Below, in pieces: positions 28,168 to 37,228 of a DNA stretch of 64,000 bases. Every line of letters starts with the position of its first letter. Position 1 is the first letter of the stretch. The notes beneath the pieces were generated by a model. The model was not told where the DNA came from and did no database searches. It was given only the letters and a program-made list of their open reading frames with translations. The translations under genes were made by a program, and so were the position numbers. This DNA comes from Zoogloea sp. 1C4 (GTDB lineage Bacteria; Pseudomonadota; Gammaproteobacteria; Burkholderiales; Rhodocyclaceae), in the NCBI RefSeq assembly GCF_009469605.1, contig NZ_SSXU01000019.1, positions 16,227 to 80,226 of the forward strand. Direction: 5' to 3'.

Positions 28168-28260
28168 GCGAACGGCATTTGTGTTGGGTGCGTTTGGTGG
28201 TATCTTGAGCAACCCCCAATAGGCCTGAACTTCGAGGGCTTTCAAAAAGCCCCCCGCCGC

Positions 28261-29187
28261 ATGACCCTGTTTTCGCTGATCGTCGCCCTGCTCATCGAGC
28301 AACTTCGTCCGCTCTCCGTCGAGCGTTTCGTCCAGGCGCCCCTCAAGGCTTTTGCGCGTTTTCTTGAAGACCGTTTCAACGACGGCGAAGCCCGCCACGG
28401 CGCCGTGGCGTGGTGGGTCGCGATCCTGTCCGTCTGTTTCGCTTCGGCGCTGGTCTACTTCCTGCTCTGGAACATCCACTTCGTCCTGGCGCTGGCCTTC
28501 AATGTGGTTGTGCTCTACCTGACGATGGGTTTCCGTCACGTCAGCCACTATTTCACCGACATCCAGCTGGCGCTGCGAATGGGCGAGCTGCCCCGTGCGC
28601 GGCAGCTGATCAGCGAGTGGCGCGGCCGCTCCCACGACGAATCCAGTTCCAGCGAAGTCGCCCGGCTGGCCATCGAAGAGGCGTTGATTGCCTCTCACCG
28701 CAATGTCTTCGGCGTGATCTTCTGGTTCATTCTCCTGCCCGGCCCGAGCGGCGCCTTGCTCTATCGCCTTGCACGCTTCTTCGATCAGGAGTGGGGCTGT
28801 CGCAGCGGCGGGCTTGATTTCGGCGACTTCGGTGAGTTCTCCCGCAAGGCCTGCGCGGCCCTGGACTGGCTGCCCGTGCGCCTTTCGGCGGCGGCGTTCT
28901 CGATCGTCGGCGACTTCGAGGACGGCGTCTATTGCTGGCGCGCGCAGGCCAGTCAATGGAAGGACAAGGCTTCCGGTATACTGCTTTCCAGCGGGGGAGG
29001 GGCGCTTGGCGTCCGCCTCGGCATGCCGATCTTCGAATCCGGCGAAGTAGTTGAACGTCCTGAAATGGGAATCGGCGATGATGCGGACGCCGATTTCATG
29101 CAAAGCACTATCGGCTTGGTCTGGAGAACGCTTGTGCTGGTGTTTCTTGTACTGGCACTGCTGAGCGTGGCAAGGATGGGTTGGTAA
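28261..29187 (+). CDS. CobD/CbiB-family membrane protein
   Basis: The 308-residue protein has hydrophobic segments near residues 3-12, 50-90, 155-175 and 285-305. Blocks such as LLIEQLRPLS, GPSGALLYRLA and ALDWLPVRLSAAAFSIVGDFEDG place it in the CobD/CbiB family of betaproteobacteria. No cobalamin genes are near, so a role in cobinamide synthesis is doubtful. It may be closer in use to AmpE. No Shine-Dalgarno is seen. A hairpin (GGGCTT/AAGCCC, 28236-28252) ends eight bases before the ATG. Confidence 0.8.
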   Translation: MTLFSLIVALLIEQLRPLSVERFVQAPLKAFARFLEDRFNDGEARHGAVAWWVAILSVCFASALVYFLLWNIHFVLALAFNVVVLYLTMGFRHVSHYFTDIQLALRMGELPRARQLISEWRGRSHDESSSSEVARLAIEEALIASHRNVFGVIFWFILLPGPSGALLYRLARFFDQEWGCRSGGLDFGDFGEFSRKACAALDWLPVRLSAAAFSIVGDFEDGVYCWRAQASQWKDKASGILLSSGGGALGVRLGMPIFESGEVVERPEMGIGDDADADFMQSTIGLVWRTLVLVFLVLALLSVARMGW

Positions 29188-29218
29188 TTTCCCGTAGTAA
29201 TTGAGAGGAGGAATAAAT

Positions 29219-30403
29219 ATGGCTAATCGTGAAGTTGTGGTTCTGAGCGCTGTCCGTTCTGCCATCGGTGCCTTCGGTGGCGCGCTCGCTGACTTCGATA
29301 CCAGCGAACTCGCCGGCATCGTGATGAAGGAAGCGGTTGCCCGCTCCGCCGTTGATCCCCAGCTGATCAACTACGTCACCGTGGGCACCACCATGCCCAC
29401 CGACTCCCGTTACGCTTACGTTTCCCGTGTCGCCTCCATCCAGGCCGGTCTGTCGATGGACTCCGTCGCGATGCAGGTTAGCCGCCTGTGCGCCTCTGGC
29501 CTCCAGGGCATCGTGACCACCGCCCAGAACATCCTGCTGGGTGATTCCGATTTCGGTATCGGCGGTGGCGTCGAAGTCATGTCCAAGGCCGCCTACATGC
29601 TGCCCGCGCTGCGCTCCGGCGCCCGCATGGGTGACACCAAGGCCATTGACTCCATGGTTGCCGTGCTGACCGACCCGTTCGGCGTTGGCCACATGGGCAT
29701 CACCGCTGAAAACCTGGCGACCAAGCACAACATCTCCCGCGAAGAGCAGGATGCGTTTGCCGTTGAATCCCAGCGTCGCGCTGCTGCTGCCATCGACGAA
29801 GGCCGCTTCAAGTCCCAGATCGTCCCCATCGTCAAGCAGACCCGCAAGGGCGAAGTGGTGTTCGACACCGATGAGCACCTGAAGCGTGGCACGACCATGG
29901 AATCCCTGGCCAAGATGAAGCCCGCCTTCAAGAAGGATGGCACCGTCACCGCTGGCAACGCTTCCGGCATCAATGACGGCGCCGCCTTCTTCGTGCTGGC
30001 CGATGCTGCTGCCGCTGCCAACGCTGGCTACAAGCCGATGGCTCGCCTCGTTTCCTACGCCGTTGCCGGTGTGCCGAACGACATCATGGGTGAAGGTCCG
30101 ATCCCGGCGACCCGCCTTGCGCTCAAGAAGGCTGGCCTGACCCTTGACCAGATGGATGTCATCGAGTCCAACGAAGCCTTTGCCGCGCAGGCGCTGGCTG
30201 TGACCAAGGTTCTTGGTCTGGATCCGGCCAAGACCAACCCGAACGGCGGCGCGATCGCCCTCGGTCACCCGGTCGGCTGTTCCGGTGCCTTCATCGCCAC
30301 CAAGGCGCTCTACGAACTGCAGCGCACCGGCGGCCGTTACGCGCTGGTGACGATGTGTATCGGTGGTGGTCAGGGCATCGCGACCATCTTCGAACGCGTC
30401 TGA
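29219..30403 (+). CDS. Acetyl-CoA acyltransferase (thiolase)
   Basis: The 394-residue protein starts at ATG 29219 after GAGAGGAGG. Thiolase catalytic residues are present: nucleophile Cys91 (RLCASGLQG), His in GGAIALGHPVGCSGA, and the second Cys in MCIGGGQG. It could be a PhaA/BktB-type ketothiolase for polyhydroxyalkanoate synthesis or a degradative acyltransferase. The phasin gene in the same window supports the former only weakly. It stands alone and is followed by a GC-rich hairpin. Confidence 0.92.
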   Translation: MANREVVVLSAVRSAIGAFGGALADFDTSELAGIVMKEAVARSAVDPQLINYVTVGTTMPTDSRYAYVSRVASIQAGLSMDSVAMQVSRLCASGLQGIVTTAQNILLGDSDFGIGGGVEVMSKAAYMLPALRSGARMGDTKAIDSMVAVLTDPFGVGHMGITAENLATKHNISREEQDAFAVESQRRAAAAIDEGRFKSQIVPIVKQTRKGEVVFDTDEHLKRGTTMESLAKMKPAFKKDGTVTAGNASGINDGAAFFVLADAAAAANAGYKPMARLVSYAVAGVPNDIMGEGPIPATRLALKKAGLTLDQMDVIESNEAFAAQALAVTKVLGLDPAKTNPNGGAIALGHPVGCSGAFIATKALYELQRTGGRYALVTMCIGGGQGIATIFERV

Positions 30404-30423
30404 TCGCTTCGTTGCAGTAAGCC

Positions 30424-30458
30424 CCAAGGCCCCGTCGCAAGGCGGGGCCTTGGCGTTT
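30424..30458 (+). terminator. GC-rich hairpin after the thiolase gene
   Basis: Eleven-base arms CCAAGGCCCCG (30424-30434) and CGGGGCCTTGG (30443-30453) form a perfect stem. Only a short TTT follows. Confidence 0.7.
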
Positions 30459-30490
30459 CAAGAAAGTTGTACAAATAGCAAGTAAAACGC

Positions 30491-30520
30491 TTGTCAAGTC
30501 ATCGGGGTTTCCCATACAAT
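30491..30520 (+). promoter_or_regulatory. Sigma-70-type promoter of rpsT
   Basis: TTGTCA (30491-30496) and TACAAT (30515-30520) are separated by 18 bases, about 40 bases before the rpsT start. Confidence 0.65.
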
Positions 30521-30558
30521 CCACAGCTTTACTGCATTTCTTTCAGGATTACTAAAAG

Positions 30559-30837
30559 ATGGCCAATTCGGCACAAGCCCGTAAGCGCGCCCGTCAAGCT
30601 GTCAAGGCCCGCGCCCTCAACATGAGCCTGCGTTCGCGTCTGCGCACTGCCATCAAGGCTGTCCGCAAGGCGGTCCTCGGCGGTGACAAGCAAGTTGCTC
30701 AGCAAGTGTTCGTCGCTTCCCAGCGCACGATCGACAGCATCGCTGACAAGAAGATCATTCACAAGAACAAGGCCGCTCGCCACAAGAGCCGCCTGTCCGC
30801 CGCCATCAAGGGGATGGGCGCAGTTGCTGCTGCTTAA
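30559..30837 (+). CDS. rpsT: 30S ribosomal protein S20
   Basis: The 92-residue, strongly basic protein begins [19 protein letters not shown] and ends in the usual Ala-rich tail. It matches S20 along its length. It binds 16S rRNA early in small-subunit assembly. It is monocistronic between its own promoter and a perfect terminator. Confidence 0.98.
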   Translation: MANSAQARKRARQAVKARALNMSLRSRLRTAIKAVRKAVLGGDKQVAQQVFVASQRTIDSIADKKIIHKNKAARHKSRLSAAIKGMGAVAAA

Positions 30838-30882
30838 GTTCGCGTGAGCCCGCTGTCGCCAAGTGCGACGGTCTGGCAAAAC

Positions 30883-30917
30883 AAAAAGGACCGCATATGC
30901 GGTCCTTTTTGTTTTTG
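30883..30917 (+). terminator. Intrinsic terminator of rpsT
   Basis: A perfect palindrome (AAAAAGGACCGC / GCGGTCCTTTTT, 30883-30910) is followed by further T residues. Confidence 0.9.
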
Positions 30918-30990
30918 TGTGTCTGATAAATCAAAGCCCGTCTTCGCATCGAGTCCGACGTCAAATGACGCATTAGAGTAGGTTTGTCCC

Positions 30991-31020
30991 TTGACACCGC
31001 GATTTTTCGCGCGTTATATA
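30991..31020 (+). promoter_or_regulatory. Near-consensus sigma-70 promoter of hup
   Basis: TTGACA (30991-30996) and TTATAT (31014-31019) with 17-base spacing lie about 100 bases before the GTG start of the HU gene. Confidence 0.75.
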
Positions 31021-31118
31021 ACTGCCACAACTTGGGCGCTCGTGCGAGAGCCGAATATCGCGCCAGCATTCGATGTCGGAGTTTCCTGTTTGTTAAATTG
31101 TATAACGAGGGGGCTGAT

Positions 31119-31391
31119 GTGAACAAATCCGAATTGATTGATCAGATTGCTGAAAGCGCAGATATTCCGAAGGCAACGGCAGGCCGGGCGTTGGATGCCA
31201 CGATTGCCGCAGTCAAGCAGGCGCTCAAGAAGGGCGGAAGTGTAACCCTTGTCGGGTTCGGTACTTTCCATGTAGGCAAGCGCGCAGCCCGCACCGGGCG
31301 GAATCCCCGCACGGGCGCGAGCATCAAGATCAAGTCTGCCAAGATCCCGAAATTTAGGCCTGGCAAAGCACTGAAGGATGCGCTAGACTGA
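31119..31391 (+). CDS. hupB: HU-family DNA-binding protein
   Basis: The 90-residue protein starts at GTG 31119, preceded by GAGGGGGC; the overlapping ATG at 31117 is followed at once by a stop. It matches HU throughout: [35 protein letters not shown] and [15 protein letters not shown]. It is a nucleoid architectural protein. The hup-tRNA-tRNA-ppiD order recalls the lon-hupB-ppiD neighbourhood of E. coli, although lon is not here. Confidence 0.95.
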   Translation: MNKSELIDQIAESADIPKATAGRALDATIAAVKQALKKGGSVTLVGFGTFHVGKRAARTGRNPRTGASIKIKSAKIPKFRPGKALKDALD

Positions 31392-31428
31392 AGGGCTGTT
31401 GCTTTCGCTGGCTTTGCAGCGATTGAGC

Positions 31429-31504
31429 GGGTGCTTAGCTCAGTTGGTAGAGCGTCGCCCTTACAAGGCGAATGTCGGCGGTTCGACCCCGTCAGCACCC
31501 ACCA
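31429..31504 (+). tRNA. tRNA-Val (UAC anticodon)
   Basis: The 76-base cloverleaf begins GGGTGCTTAGCTCAG and ends with encoded CCA. The anticodon stem TCGCC/GGCGA encloses the loop CTTACAA with anticodon TAC. The T-arm GGTTCGACCCC is present. Confidence 0.97.
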
Positions 31505-31531
31505 TCCAACCCGGATGGCCAGCCCTGATTT

Positions 31532-31608
31532 GGAGTGGTAGTTCAGTTGGTTAGAATACCGGCCTGTCACGCCGGGGGTCGCGGGTTCGAGTCCCGTCCA
31601 CTCCGCCA
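31532..31608 (+). tRNA. tRNA-Asp (GUC anticodon)
   Basis: The 77-base cloverleaf begins GGAGTGGTAGTTCAG and ends with encoded CCA. The loop CTGTCAC carries anticodon GTC. It lies 27 bases after tRNA-Val, and the two are probably cotranscribed. Confidence 0.97.
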
Positions 31609-31635
31609 CATTTGTCACTGCCGCAGGGCGTGATA

Positions 31636-31669
31636 AACGAAAAAAGCCACGTGTGTGGCTTTTTTCGTT
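31636..31669 (+). terminator. Terminator after the tRNA pair
   Basis: AACGAAAAAAGCCAC (31636-31650) pairs exactly with GTGGCTTTTTTCGTT (31655-31669), giving a stem with an A/T-run structure. Confidence 0.85.
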
Positions 31670-31730
31670 TCGATTTCAAGTCGCTTCTTCGCGTAACTCC
31701 CGCATTGTCAGCAGCCTCCGAGGATTCAGC

Positions 31731-33638
31731 ATGTTTGACGCCGTACGCAACAACAAGAAAATTGTTCAGGTGTTCCTCTTACTGATCACGCTTCCGTTTG
31801 CTTTCTGGGGCGTTGATTCATATGTGAAAAACGCGGGGCAGGGTGGCGAACTGGCATCTGTCGGCGAGGTGGCGATCACGCAGGCCGAGTTCCAGCAGGC
31901 GCAGCGCGAACAGCAGGAGCGGATGCGCGGTGCGCTCGGGGCGAGCTTCAACCCCGCCATGATGGAAACGCCGGAAGCAAAGCGGGCGGTTCTCGACAAT
32001 CTGGTCAATCAGCGCCTGCTTGCACTCGACGCCGCGAAGATGCGTTTGCGTGTCTCGGATGAGCGCGTGCGCAGCACCATCGCCGGCATTCCCGCTTTCC
32101 AGGAGAACGGGCATTTCTCGCTGCCGCGCTACGAGGCGATGCTCAAGGCGCAGGGCATGACCCAGGCTGTCTTCGAATCGCGCCTGCGTCACGATCTGGT
32201 ATTGCAGCAGGTGTTGGGCGCGGTGGCCGAGGGCGTGATGGTGCCCCGTGCTTCCACCGAGCAGGTGTTTGCGGTTCAGCTTGAAGAGCGCGTGGTCAGC
32301 GAGAGCCGCTTCGCTGCGCCGCAGTACGTTTCGTCCGTGAAGCTCGCCGATGACGCCGCGCAGAAGTACTACGACGCCAACCGCAAGCAGTTCGAGGTGC
32401 CGGCCCAGCTGCGCGCCGAGTACATCGTGCTGAGCCGTGACGCGGTGGCCGATCAGCTGGCGATCACCGATGCCGACATCCGCAAGGAATACGATGCCCA
32501 CCAGGACAAGTTCCGCCAGGGTGGCGAGCGCCGTGCCAGCCACATCCTGATCCAGGCCGACAAGGACGCGGCGGCGGATGTGGTCAAGGCCGCCCGGGAG
32601 AAGGCGGAAGGCCTGCTCAAGCAGATCAAGGCCAATCCGGCTGAGTTCGAAAAGCTGGCGAAGGAGAACTCGCAGGATCCGGGCTCGGCAGAGAAGGGCG
32701 GGGATCTCGGGTTCTTTGCGCGCGGATCGATGGTGAAGCCCTTCGAGGATGCGGTCTTCGGCATGTCGAAGGAAGGTGAAGTCTCGGGTGTCGTGCAGTC
32801 TGACTTCGGTTTTCACATCATCAAGCTCACCGGTGTGAAGGCCGAGAAGGTGCGCGCGTTTGACGAAGTGAAGGGCGAGATCGCTGCCGAACTCAAGCGC
32901 ACCGAGGCTGCCAAGAAGTTTGCCGAGCTGGTCGAAGGATTCAGCAACACCGTTTATGAGCAGGCGGACAGCCTCAAGCCGGCGGCAGACAAGTTCAAGC
33001 TGGTGGTCAAGACGACCGACTGGGTTACCCGTAACGGCAAGGCGGCTGCGCCGTTCGACAACGAGAAGCTGCTGGGCGAACTGTTCTCTGACGACGCGGT
33101 GAAGAACAAGCGCAACACCAACGCGGTGGACGTGGGCAACGGCATGCTGGTTGCCGCCCGGGTGGCCGAGTTCAAGCCGGCGTCCCTGCGGGCCTTCGAA
33201 GAAGTGAAGCCCGCGATCGAGAAGGGCCTGGAGCTCGACGAGGCGGTCAAACTTGCCGAGAAGGATGGCGAAGCCAAGCTCGCCCAACTGACCAAAGGCG
33301 AATCGGTCGAGCTCCAGTGGAGCCCGGCGCGAACCGTCCAGCGGACGATGCAGGGTGTGCCTCCGGAGATCATGCGGGCGGTGTACCGCGCCCCGAGCGA
33401 CAAGCTGCCCAGCTACGTCGGCGTGAAGCTGCCGAACGCGGGTTACTCCCTGTTCCGCATCGAAAAGGTGAGCCGTCCGGCCGCGCCCAGCCAGGATGAT
33501 CCGCGCCTGGCCGCCATCAAGCAGCAGTACGCCCGCGTGATGGCGGAACAGGATTTCGGTGCCTACATGATGATGCTGCGCAAGCGCTACAACGTGAAGG
33601 TCAACGCCGAGGCGCTGGAGGCTGCGAAGGAGCGCTGA
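31731..33638 (+). CDS. ppiD: Peptidyl-prolyl cis-trans isomerase PpiD (SurA-like)
   Basis: The 635-residue protein begins MFDAVRNNKKIVQVFLLL, with one membrane anchor at about residues 12-30 (FLLLITLPFAFWGVDSYV). A SurA-type chaperone domain is next, then a parvulin domain at about 270-360 (RASHILIQADKDA, SQDPGSAEKGGDLGFFARG), and a second chaperone half. It is a periplasmic folding factor anchored in the inner membrane. The start at 31731 follows CCGAGGATTCAGC. Confidence 0.95.
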   Translation: MFDAVRNNKKIVQVFLLLITLPFAFWGVDSYVKNAGQGGELASVGEVAITQAEFQQAQREQQERMRGALGASFNPAMMETPEAKRAVLDNLVNQRLLALDAAKMRLRVSDERVRSTIAGIPAFQENGHFSLPRYEAMLKAQGMTQAVFESRLRHDLVLQQVLGAVAEGVMVPRASTEQVFAVQLEERVVSESRFAAPQYVSSVKLADDAAQKYYDANRKQFEVPAQLRAEYIVLSRDAVADQLAITDADIRKEYDAHQDKFRQGGERRASHILIQADKDAAADVVKAAREKAEGLLKQIKANPAEFEKLAKENSQDPGSAEKGGDLGFFARGSMVKPFEDAVFGMSKEGEVSGVVQSDFGFHIIKLTGVKAEKVRAFDEVKGEIAAELKRTEAAKKFAELVEGFSNTVYEQADSLKPAADKFKLVVKTTDWVTRNGKAAAPFDNEKLLGELFSDDAVKNKRNTNAVDVGNGMLVAARVAEFKPASLRAFEEVKPAIEKGLELDEAVKLAEKDGEAKLAQLTKGESVELQWSPARTVQRTMQGVPPEIMRAVYRAPSDKLPSYVGVKLPNAGYSLFRIEKVSRPAAPSQDDPRLAAIKQQYARVMAEQDFGAYMMMLRKRYNVKVNAEALEAAKER

Positions 33639-33700
33639 TTCACCACCTGTTGCTGGTCTGCTGAGCGTCCAGTAACAGGCGTTGCCCATGACGACACTCG

Positions 33701-33738
33701 ATGCTTGTCGACCTGATTGGTCGGCAAGCATTTTTTTT
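33701..33738 (+). terminator. Intrinsic terminator of ppiD
   Basis: ATGCTTGTCGACC (33701-33713) pairs with GGTCGGCAAGCAT (33719-33731), with one mismatch, and a run of T residues follows. Confidence 0.85.
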
Positions 33739-33818
33739 GGGCCGCGAGCTGCAAGTGGCGGGAGATCGCGGGGTGGCCCGGATCAATAGCGTGCCGGGAC
33801 GGGAGATTGTCGCCGGCC

Positions 33819-33848
33819 AAAAAAAACCTCCTGCCGGAGCAGGAGGTT
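33819..33848 (-). terminator. Intrinsic terminator of the PhoX gene
   Basis: AACCTCCTGC (33825-33834) and GCAGGAGGTT (33839-33848) form a perfect stem. On the minus strand it is followed by a T-run (A-run 33819-33826 on the plus strand). It lies just after the end of the PhoX gene. Confidence 0.85.
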
Positions 33849-33896
33849 GAGGGTGGTGCGTGCTGAGTTGTGGATCAGTCTTGCGTGCTGAACACC

Positions 33897-36071
33897 TCAG
33901 ACCGCGATCTCACCACCATTGGTACGCGTGATCACGATGGTCGCGGAGCGAGGGCGGCGGGTCGAGCTTGCGTCGGTCTGGCTTGAGGGCCAGGCACTGG
34001 TGGGGGCGGCGAGGCTACCGTCCTCGCCAGGGTGCTGAACGTTGACAAACATCGTCTTGCGGTCCGGAGTCATCGCGATGCCGGTGATTTCGCAGTCCTT
34101 CGGGCCGACCAGGAAGCGGCGGAGCGTGGCGCTGGTCGCGTTGGCACCCTTGATGGTGGCAGTGCCACCGGCAGCAACCGCCGCGGTGCCATCGCCCACC
34201 TTGCCGGGGATCGCCGCCAGCATCATGCAGTTGGTGACGTCAGTGTAGGCACCATCATCGGTTTGAATCCACAGCATGCCGTTGCGGTCGAACCACAGGC
34301 CGTCCGGGCTGGAGAAGTCGTTGATGTCGGTGAGGCCGGAGAGGTTCACGTCGGCAGCTGCTGCTGCTTCAGCGCCAAACAGGTAGATGTCCCAGGCGAA
34401 GGTGGTTGCGGCGGGGTCGTTCCCGGCTTCGCGCCAACGGATGATGTGGCCGTTCGGGTTGCCCTTCTGGGAGGTCGTGCCGCTCTTCAGATCCTCGTAG
34501 TAACGGGGGTTCGCGGTGTCCGGCTTGAGCTGGCTACCGCTGGGCGTGGCGGTGGGGGCAACCCGGTTGCTGTTGTTGGTGAGGGTCATGTAGACCTCGC
34601 CATTGACCGGATTGACGGCGCCCCACTCGGGACGATCCATTTTGGTGGCGCCAACCGAGTCACCCGCCAGACGTGCATGGACCAGTACGTCAGCCTGGTC
34701 GGCGAAGGCGTAGGTTACATTGCTGGCGTCCAGGCCGTTCTTGCCGTAGGTGAGCTCTATCCAGTTGCCAGTGCCGTCGGCGTTGAACCGGGCGACGTAG
34801 AGGGTGCCTTCGTCCATGTATTTGGCGCCGGCCGTCATGCCTTTGCCCACATCGGCGGCATCCCACAGGGCCTTCGAGACGAACTTGTAGATGTACTCGT
34901 TACGGGAGTCGTCGCCCGTGTAGAAGACGACAGGCTTGCCCGCCACTGCGTTGCACGGCCAGCAGCCTTCGTGGGCGAAGCGGCCCAGGGCCGTATGCTT
35001 GACGGGGGTGGAGGTCGGGTTGAACGGATCGATCTCCACAACCCAGCCGAAGGTGTTGAAGACGTTCCGATAGTCGTCGGCGGCGGTGGCGCCGGTCACC
35101 GAAGCGCTCCAGCGGACGTACAGGTCGTCCGTGCCCGCAGTTTCCCAGAAGTACGGGCTCTTGCGCCCCTGAGTCATGCCGTAGCGGTTGAGGCCGGTGA
35201 TTTCCTTGGCGCTGCGGTTGGCATTGTCGCCGGTGGCGCGGCTGATGACATTGGTGAAGTTCTCTTCGCAGGTGAGATAGGTTCCCCACGGTGTGTAGCC
35301 GTTGGCGCAGTTGTTGTTGGTGCCACGGGTGGCGGTACCGTCGGCCGAGTATTTGGTCTTCAGCAGGCTGGAGGCCCGCGCCGCGCCGCCGAAGTTCATC
35401 GGCGTGGCCGACGTGATGCGGCGGTTGTAGGTCGAGCTCCTGACGACAGTCATGGCATTGCCGCTGCTGCCACGCCGGATCTCGCAGACGCTCACGCCGT
35501 GGGCGTTGATCTCCTTGTCCACCTCGGAGGCGGTGCGACTGGCGCCGGCAGTGCGGCCGCTCGGGTGAAGCGCGAAGGGGCCGACGACGTATTCGTGGTT
35601 TACGCACAGCAGGCCACGATCCGAGCGGTCGGCCTGATAGGCGCCCGCATCCGACAGGCCAAAGTAGTGCATGCCGTCGTGGCCGTCACCGATGCGACGG
35701 TTGTAGGAGTCGGCCGTCTCGGAGCCATTGTTGGCCCAATCAGCATCGGTAGCGGTCAGGGGATCGCCAAGGGCGTGGAGGATGCTGACCTCGTAGCCGG
35801 CCGGTATCGTGACCACGTCGTTCTTGTTCTTGGCGACCGCCTCGAAGCCGAGACTGAGTGTGGAGTCGCCCGACGTGGAGCTGCTGCCGCCGCACGCGCT
35901 GAGGCCAAGGCTGCCAAAGAGCGCGGTCGTGGTCGCTGCGATTCCGCCCTTGAGCACCCCGCGACGGCTCAGGCGAACCGCAATGATGTCGTCGATATGT
36001 GCGTTGAGGGATGTGTTGGTGCTTTCGCCATCATTCATCGGTGTCGGGGCGGTGACAGGCTTCGTGCTCAT
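33897..36071 (-). CDS. PhoX-family phosphatase (DUF839), Tat-exported
   Basis: The 724-residue protein has a twin-arginine signal (LSRRGVLKGG, residues 34-43) followed by a hydrophobic stretch and a lipobox-like LSAC ending at Cys60. PhoX family blocks include LLCVNHEYV, GRFAHEGCWP, GVYMTLTNNS-like EVYMTLTNNSNRV, and SPDGLWFDRNGMLWIQTDD. PhoX enzymes are calcium- and iron-dependent alkaline phosphatases that release phosphate from organic esters. It is a single gene on the minus strand with its own terminator. No Pho box was identified. Confidence 0.92.
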   Translation of the reverse strand: MSTKPVTAPTPMNDGESTNTSLNAHIDDIIAVRLSRRGVLKGGIAATTTALFGSLGLSACGGSSSTSGDSTLSLGFEAVAKNKNDVVTIPAGYEVSILHALGDPLTATDADWANNGSETADSYNRRIGDGHDGMHYFGLSDAGAYQADRSDRGLLCVNHEYVVGPFALHPSGRTAGASRTASEVDKEINAHGVSVCEIRRGSSGNAMTVVRSSTYNRRITSATPMNFGGAARASSLLKTKYSADGTATRGTNNNCANGYTPWGTYLTCEENFTNVISRATGDNANRSAKEITGLNRYGMTQGRKSPYFWETAGTDDLYVRWSASVTGATAADDYRNVFNTFGWVVEIDPFNPTSTPVKHTALGRFAHEGCWPCNAVAGKPVVFYTGDDSRNEYIYKFVSKALWDAADVGKGMTAGAKYMDEGTLYVARFNADGTGNWIELTYGKNGLDASNVTYAFADQADVLVHARLAGDSVGATKMDRPEWGAVNPVNGEVYMTLTNNSNRVAPTATPSGSQLKPDTANPRYYEDLKSGTTSQKGNPNGHIIRWREAGNDPAATTFAWDIYLFGAEAAAAADVNLSGLTDINDFSSPDGLWFDRNGMLWIQTDDGAYTDVTNCMMLAAIPGKVGDGTAAVAAGGTATIKGANATSATLRRFLVGPKDCEITGIAMTPDRKTMFVNVQHPGEDGSLAAPTSAWPSSQTDASSTRRPRSATIVITRTNGGEIAV

Positions 36072-36309
36072 GGGTACAAATCTCCAGTGGGGCTGCGATC
36101 AAGGCCTGAATCTTGCGTCGTCGACGTGACAAGCTGATTAACGTGTGATGTCCTCCAATGCCCCCGGACCGGTGGTGGCGATATCTGCAATCAGGGCTAC
36201 GACGCCAGTGCTGATCCGGGCGGGGAGGGGGCGCGCAGGCCAGGGCGGGAAATCAACCATGCGCCATCGGGTTGATCGAGGCCGTGCGTCCGATGCGCGG
36301 ACCCAAACA

Positions 36310-36335
36310 AAAACGGCACCCGAAGGTGCCGTTTT
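36310..36335 (-). terminator. Intrinsic terminator of the phasin gene
   Basis: AAAACGGCACC (36310-36320) and GGTGCCGTTTT (36325-36335) pair around CGAA. The stem is A/T-flanked on both sides and lies just after the phasin stop codon. Confidence 0.8.
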
Positions 36336-36356
36336 CAAACTGCTGGCAAGCGATGC

Positions 36357-36863
36357 TTACTTCTTGCCGCCGCCCATCTTGGTGAAGGCCTGGAAGGCTT
36401 CGGTGGAGGCCTTGGTCATCTGTTCGTAGGCAGCACGAGCGGTGTCCATGGCGCCCTGGATGGTGCCGAGGGCGTTGTGGTCGCCGATGGGCATGCCCTT
36501 GAACATCTTCTGGATGGATTCGAACATGTCGGCGCCGCCGCCGGTGAGCTGCTCGCTGACCATCTTGCCGACTTCAGCCTGGGTCTTGGCGGTGATCTCG
36601 GCGATCTCGCGCGCACAGGCCAGCATCTTCTCGGTGGTGCTTTGAGCGTAGGAGGTGCGCAGGCTCATCGCTTCGGCCGGATCCTTGACGCCGGACAGGG
36701 CCTTGGCGTTGGCGACACCTTCCTCGAACAGGGACTTGGCGGTACCAACCTGCAGTTCCATGATGCGCTGGGAGTTCTCGATGGAGAGCTGGGCCAGGCG
36801 CATGGCGGCCTCGAGGTTCTTCTTCTGGATCTCGTTCAGTTGCTGTTCTTGTTTGGTTGCCAT
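36357..36863 (-). CDS. phaP: Phasin family protein (PHA granule-associated)
   Basis: The 168-residue, helical protein has the phasin pattern (LEAAMRLAQLSIENSQRIMELQ, AKALSGVKDPAEAMSLRTSYAQ). The start at 36863 gives MATKQEQQ and follows GGAGGAAGGAAAT, a strong site. Phasins coat polyhydroxyalkanoate granules and limit their size. Expression is often controlled by the repressor PhaR, and a TGC-rich dyad upstream fits this. Confidence 0.92.
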   Translation of the reverse strand: MATKQEQQLNEIQKKNLEAAMRLAQLSIENSQRIMELQVGTAKSLFEEGVANAKALSGVKDPAEAMSLRTSYAQSTTEKMLACAREIAEITAKTQAEVGKMVSEQLTGGGADMFESIQKMFKGMPIGDHNALGTIQGAMDTARAAYEQMTKASTEAFQAFTKMGGGKK

Positions 36864-37228
36864 ATTTCCTTCCTCCACGATTTTGATAGTAAGGGCCAGA
36901 GCGGACGCCGATGGTATGTCGGTCGAGAACTCCTGAAGAAAACAATATCACACAGAGTCGCTGCAGAAAGTGACGGTACTCAAAAAATCGTGCAGCAAAA
37001 TCAAAAATGTTGCACTGCAGCAACACTTGCAGCTTCAAGTGTTTGCGATGTCTTTGCCAGGATTGGCCCAAGTGGTCGAACACGTGTTGTTGGCATAGCG
37101 GATCACGCTGCCGGGGCAGGGCGATCGATGAGCGCATCACGGATGTCGAGGTGGTGGATTGCGCAGTCAGGAAGCAGCATCCATCAGGCGCCCGCAATGC
37201 CCGCCAGGCCGTTGGGCAGGGCCGCCGG
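36864..37228. other. 365-bp intergenic region between phasin and the sigma-54 activator gene
   Basis: No gene is seen. It holds the phasin promoter region and several TGCAG/CTGCA repeats, with a dyad at 37008-37025 described separately. The activator gene ends at 37229. Confidence 0.5.
37008..37025. promoter_or_regulatory. TGC-rich dyad, candidate PhaR operator
   Basis: TGTTGCACTGCAGCAACA has six-base arms TGTTGC/GCAACA around ACTGCA. Further TGCAG copies lie at 36991 and 37029. TGC-rich dyads are the described targets of PhaR in Paracoccus. This one lies about 145 bases upstream of the phasin start. The assignment is inference. Confidence 0.4.
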
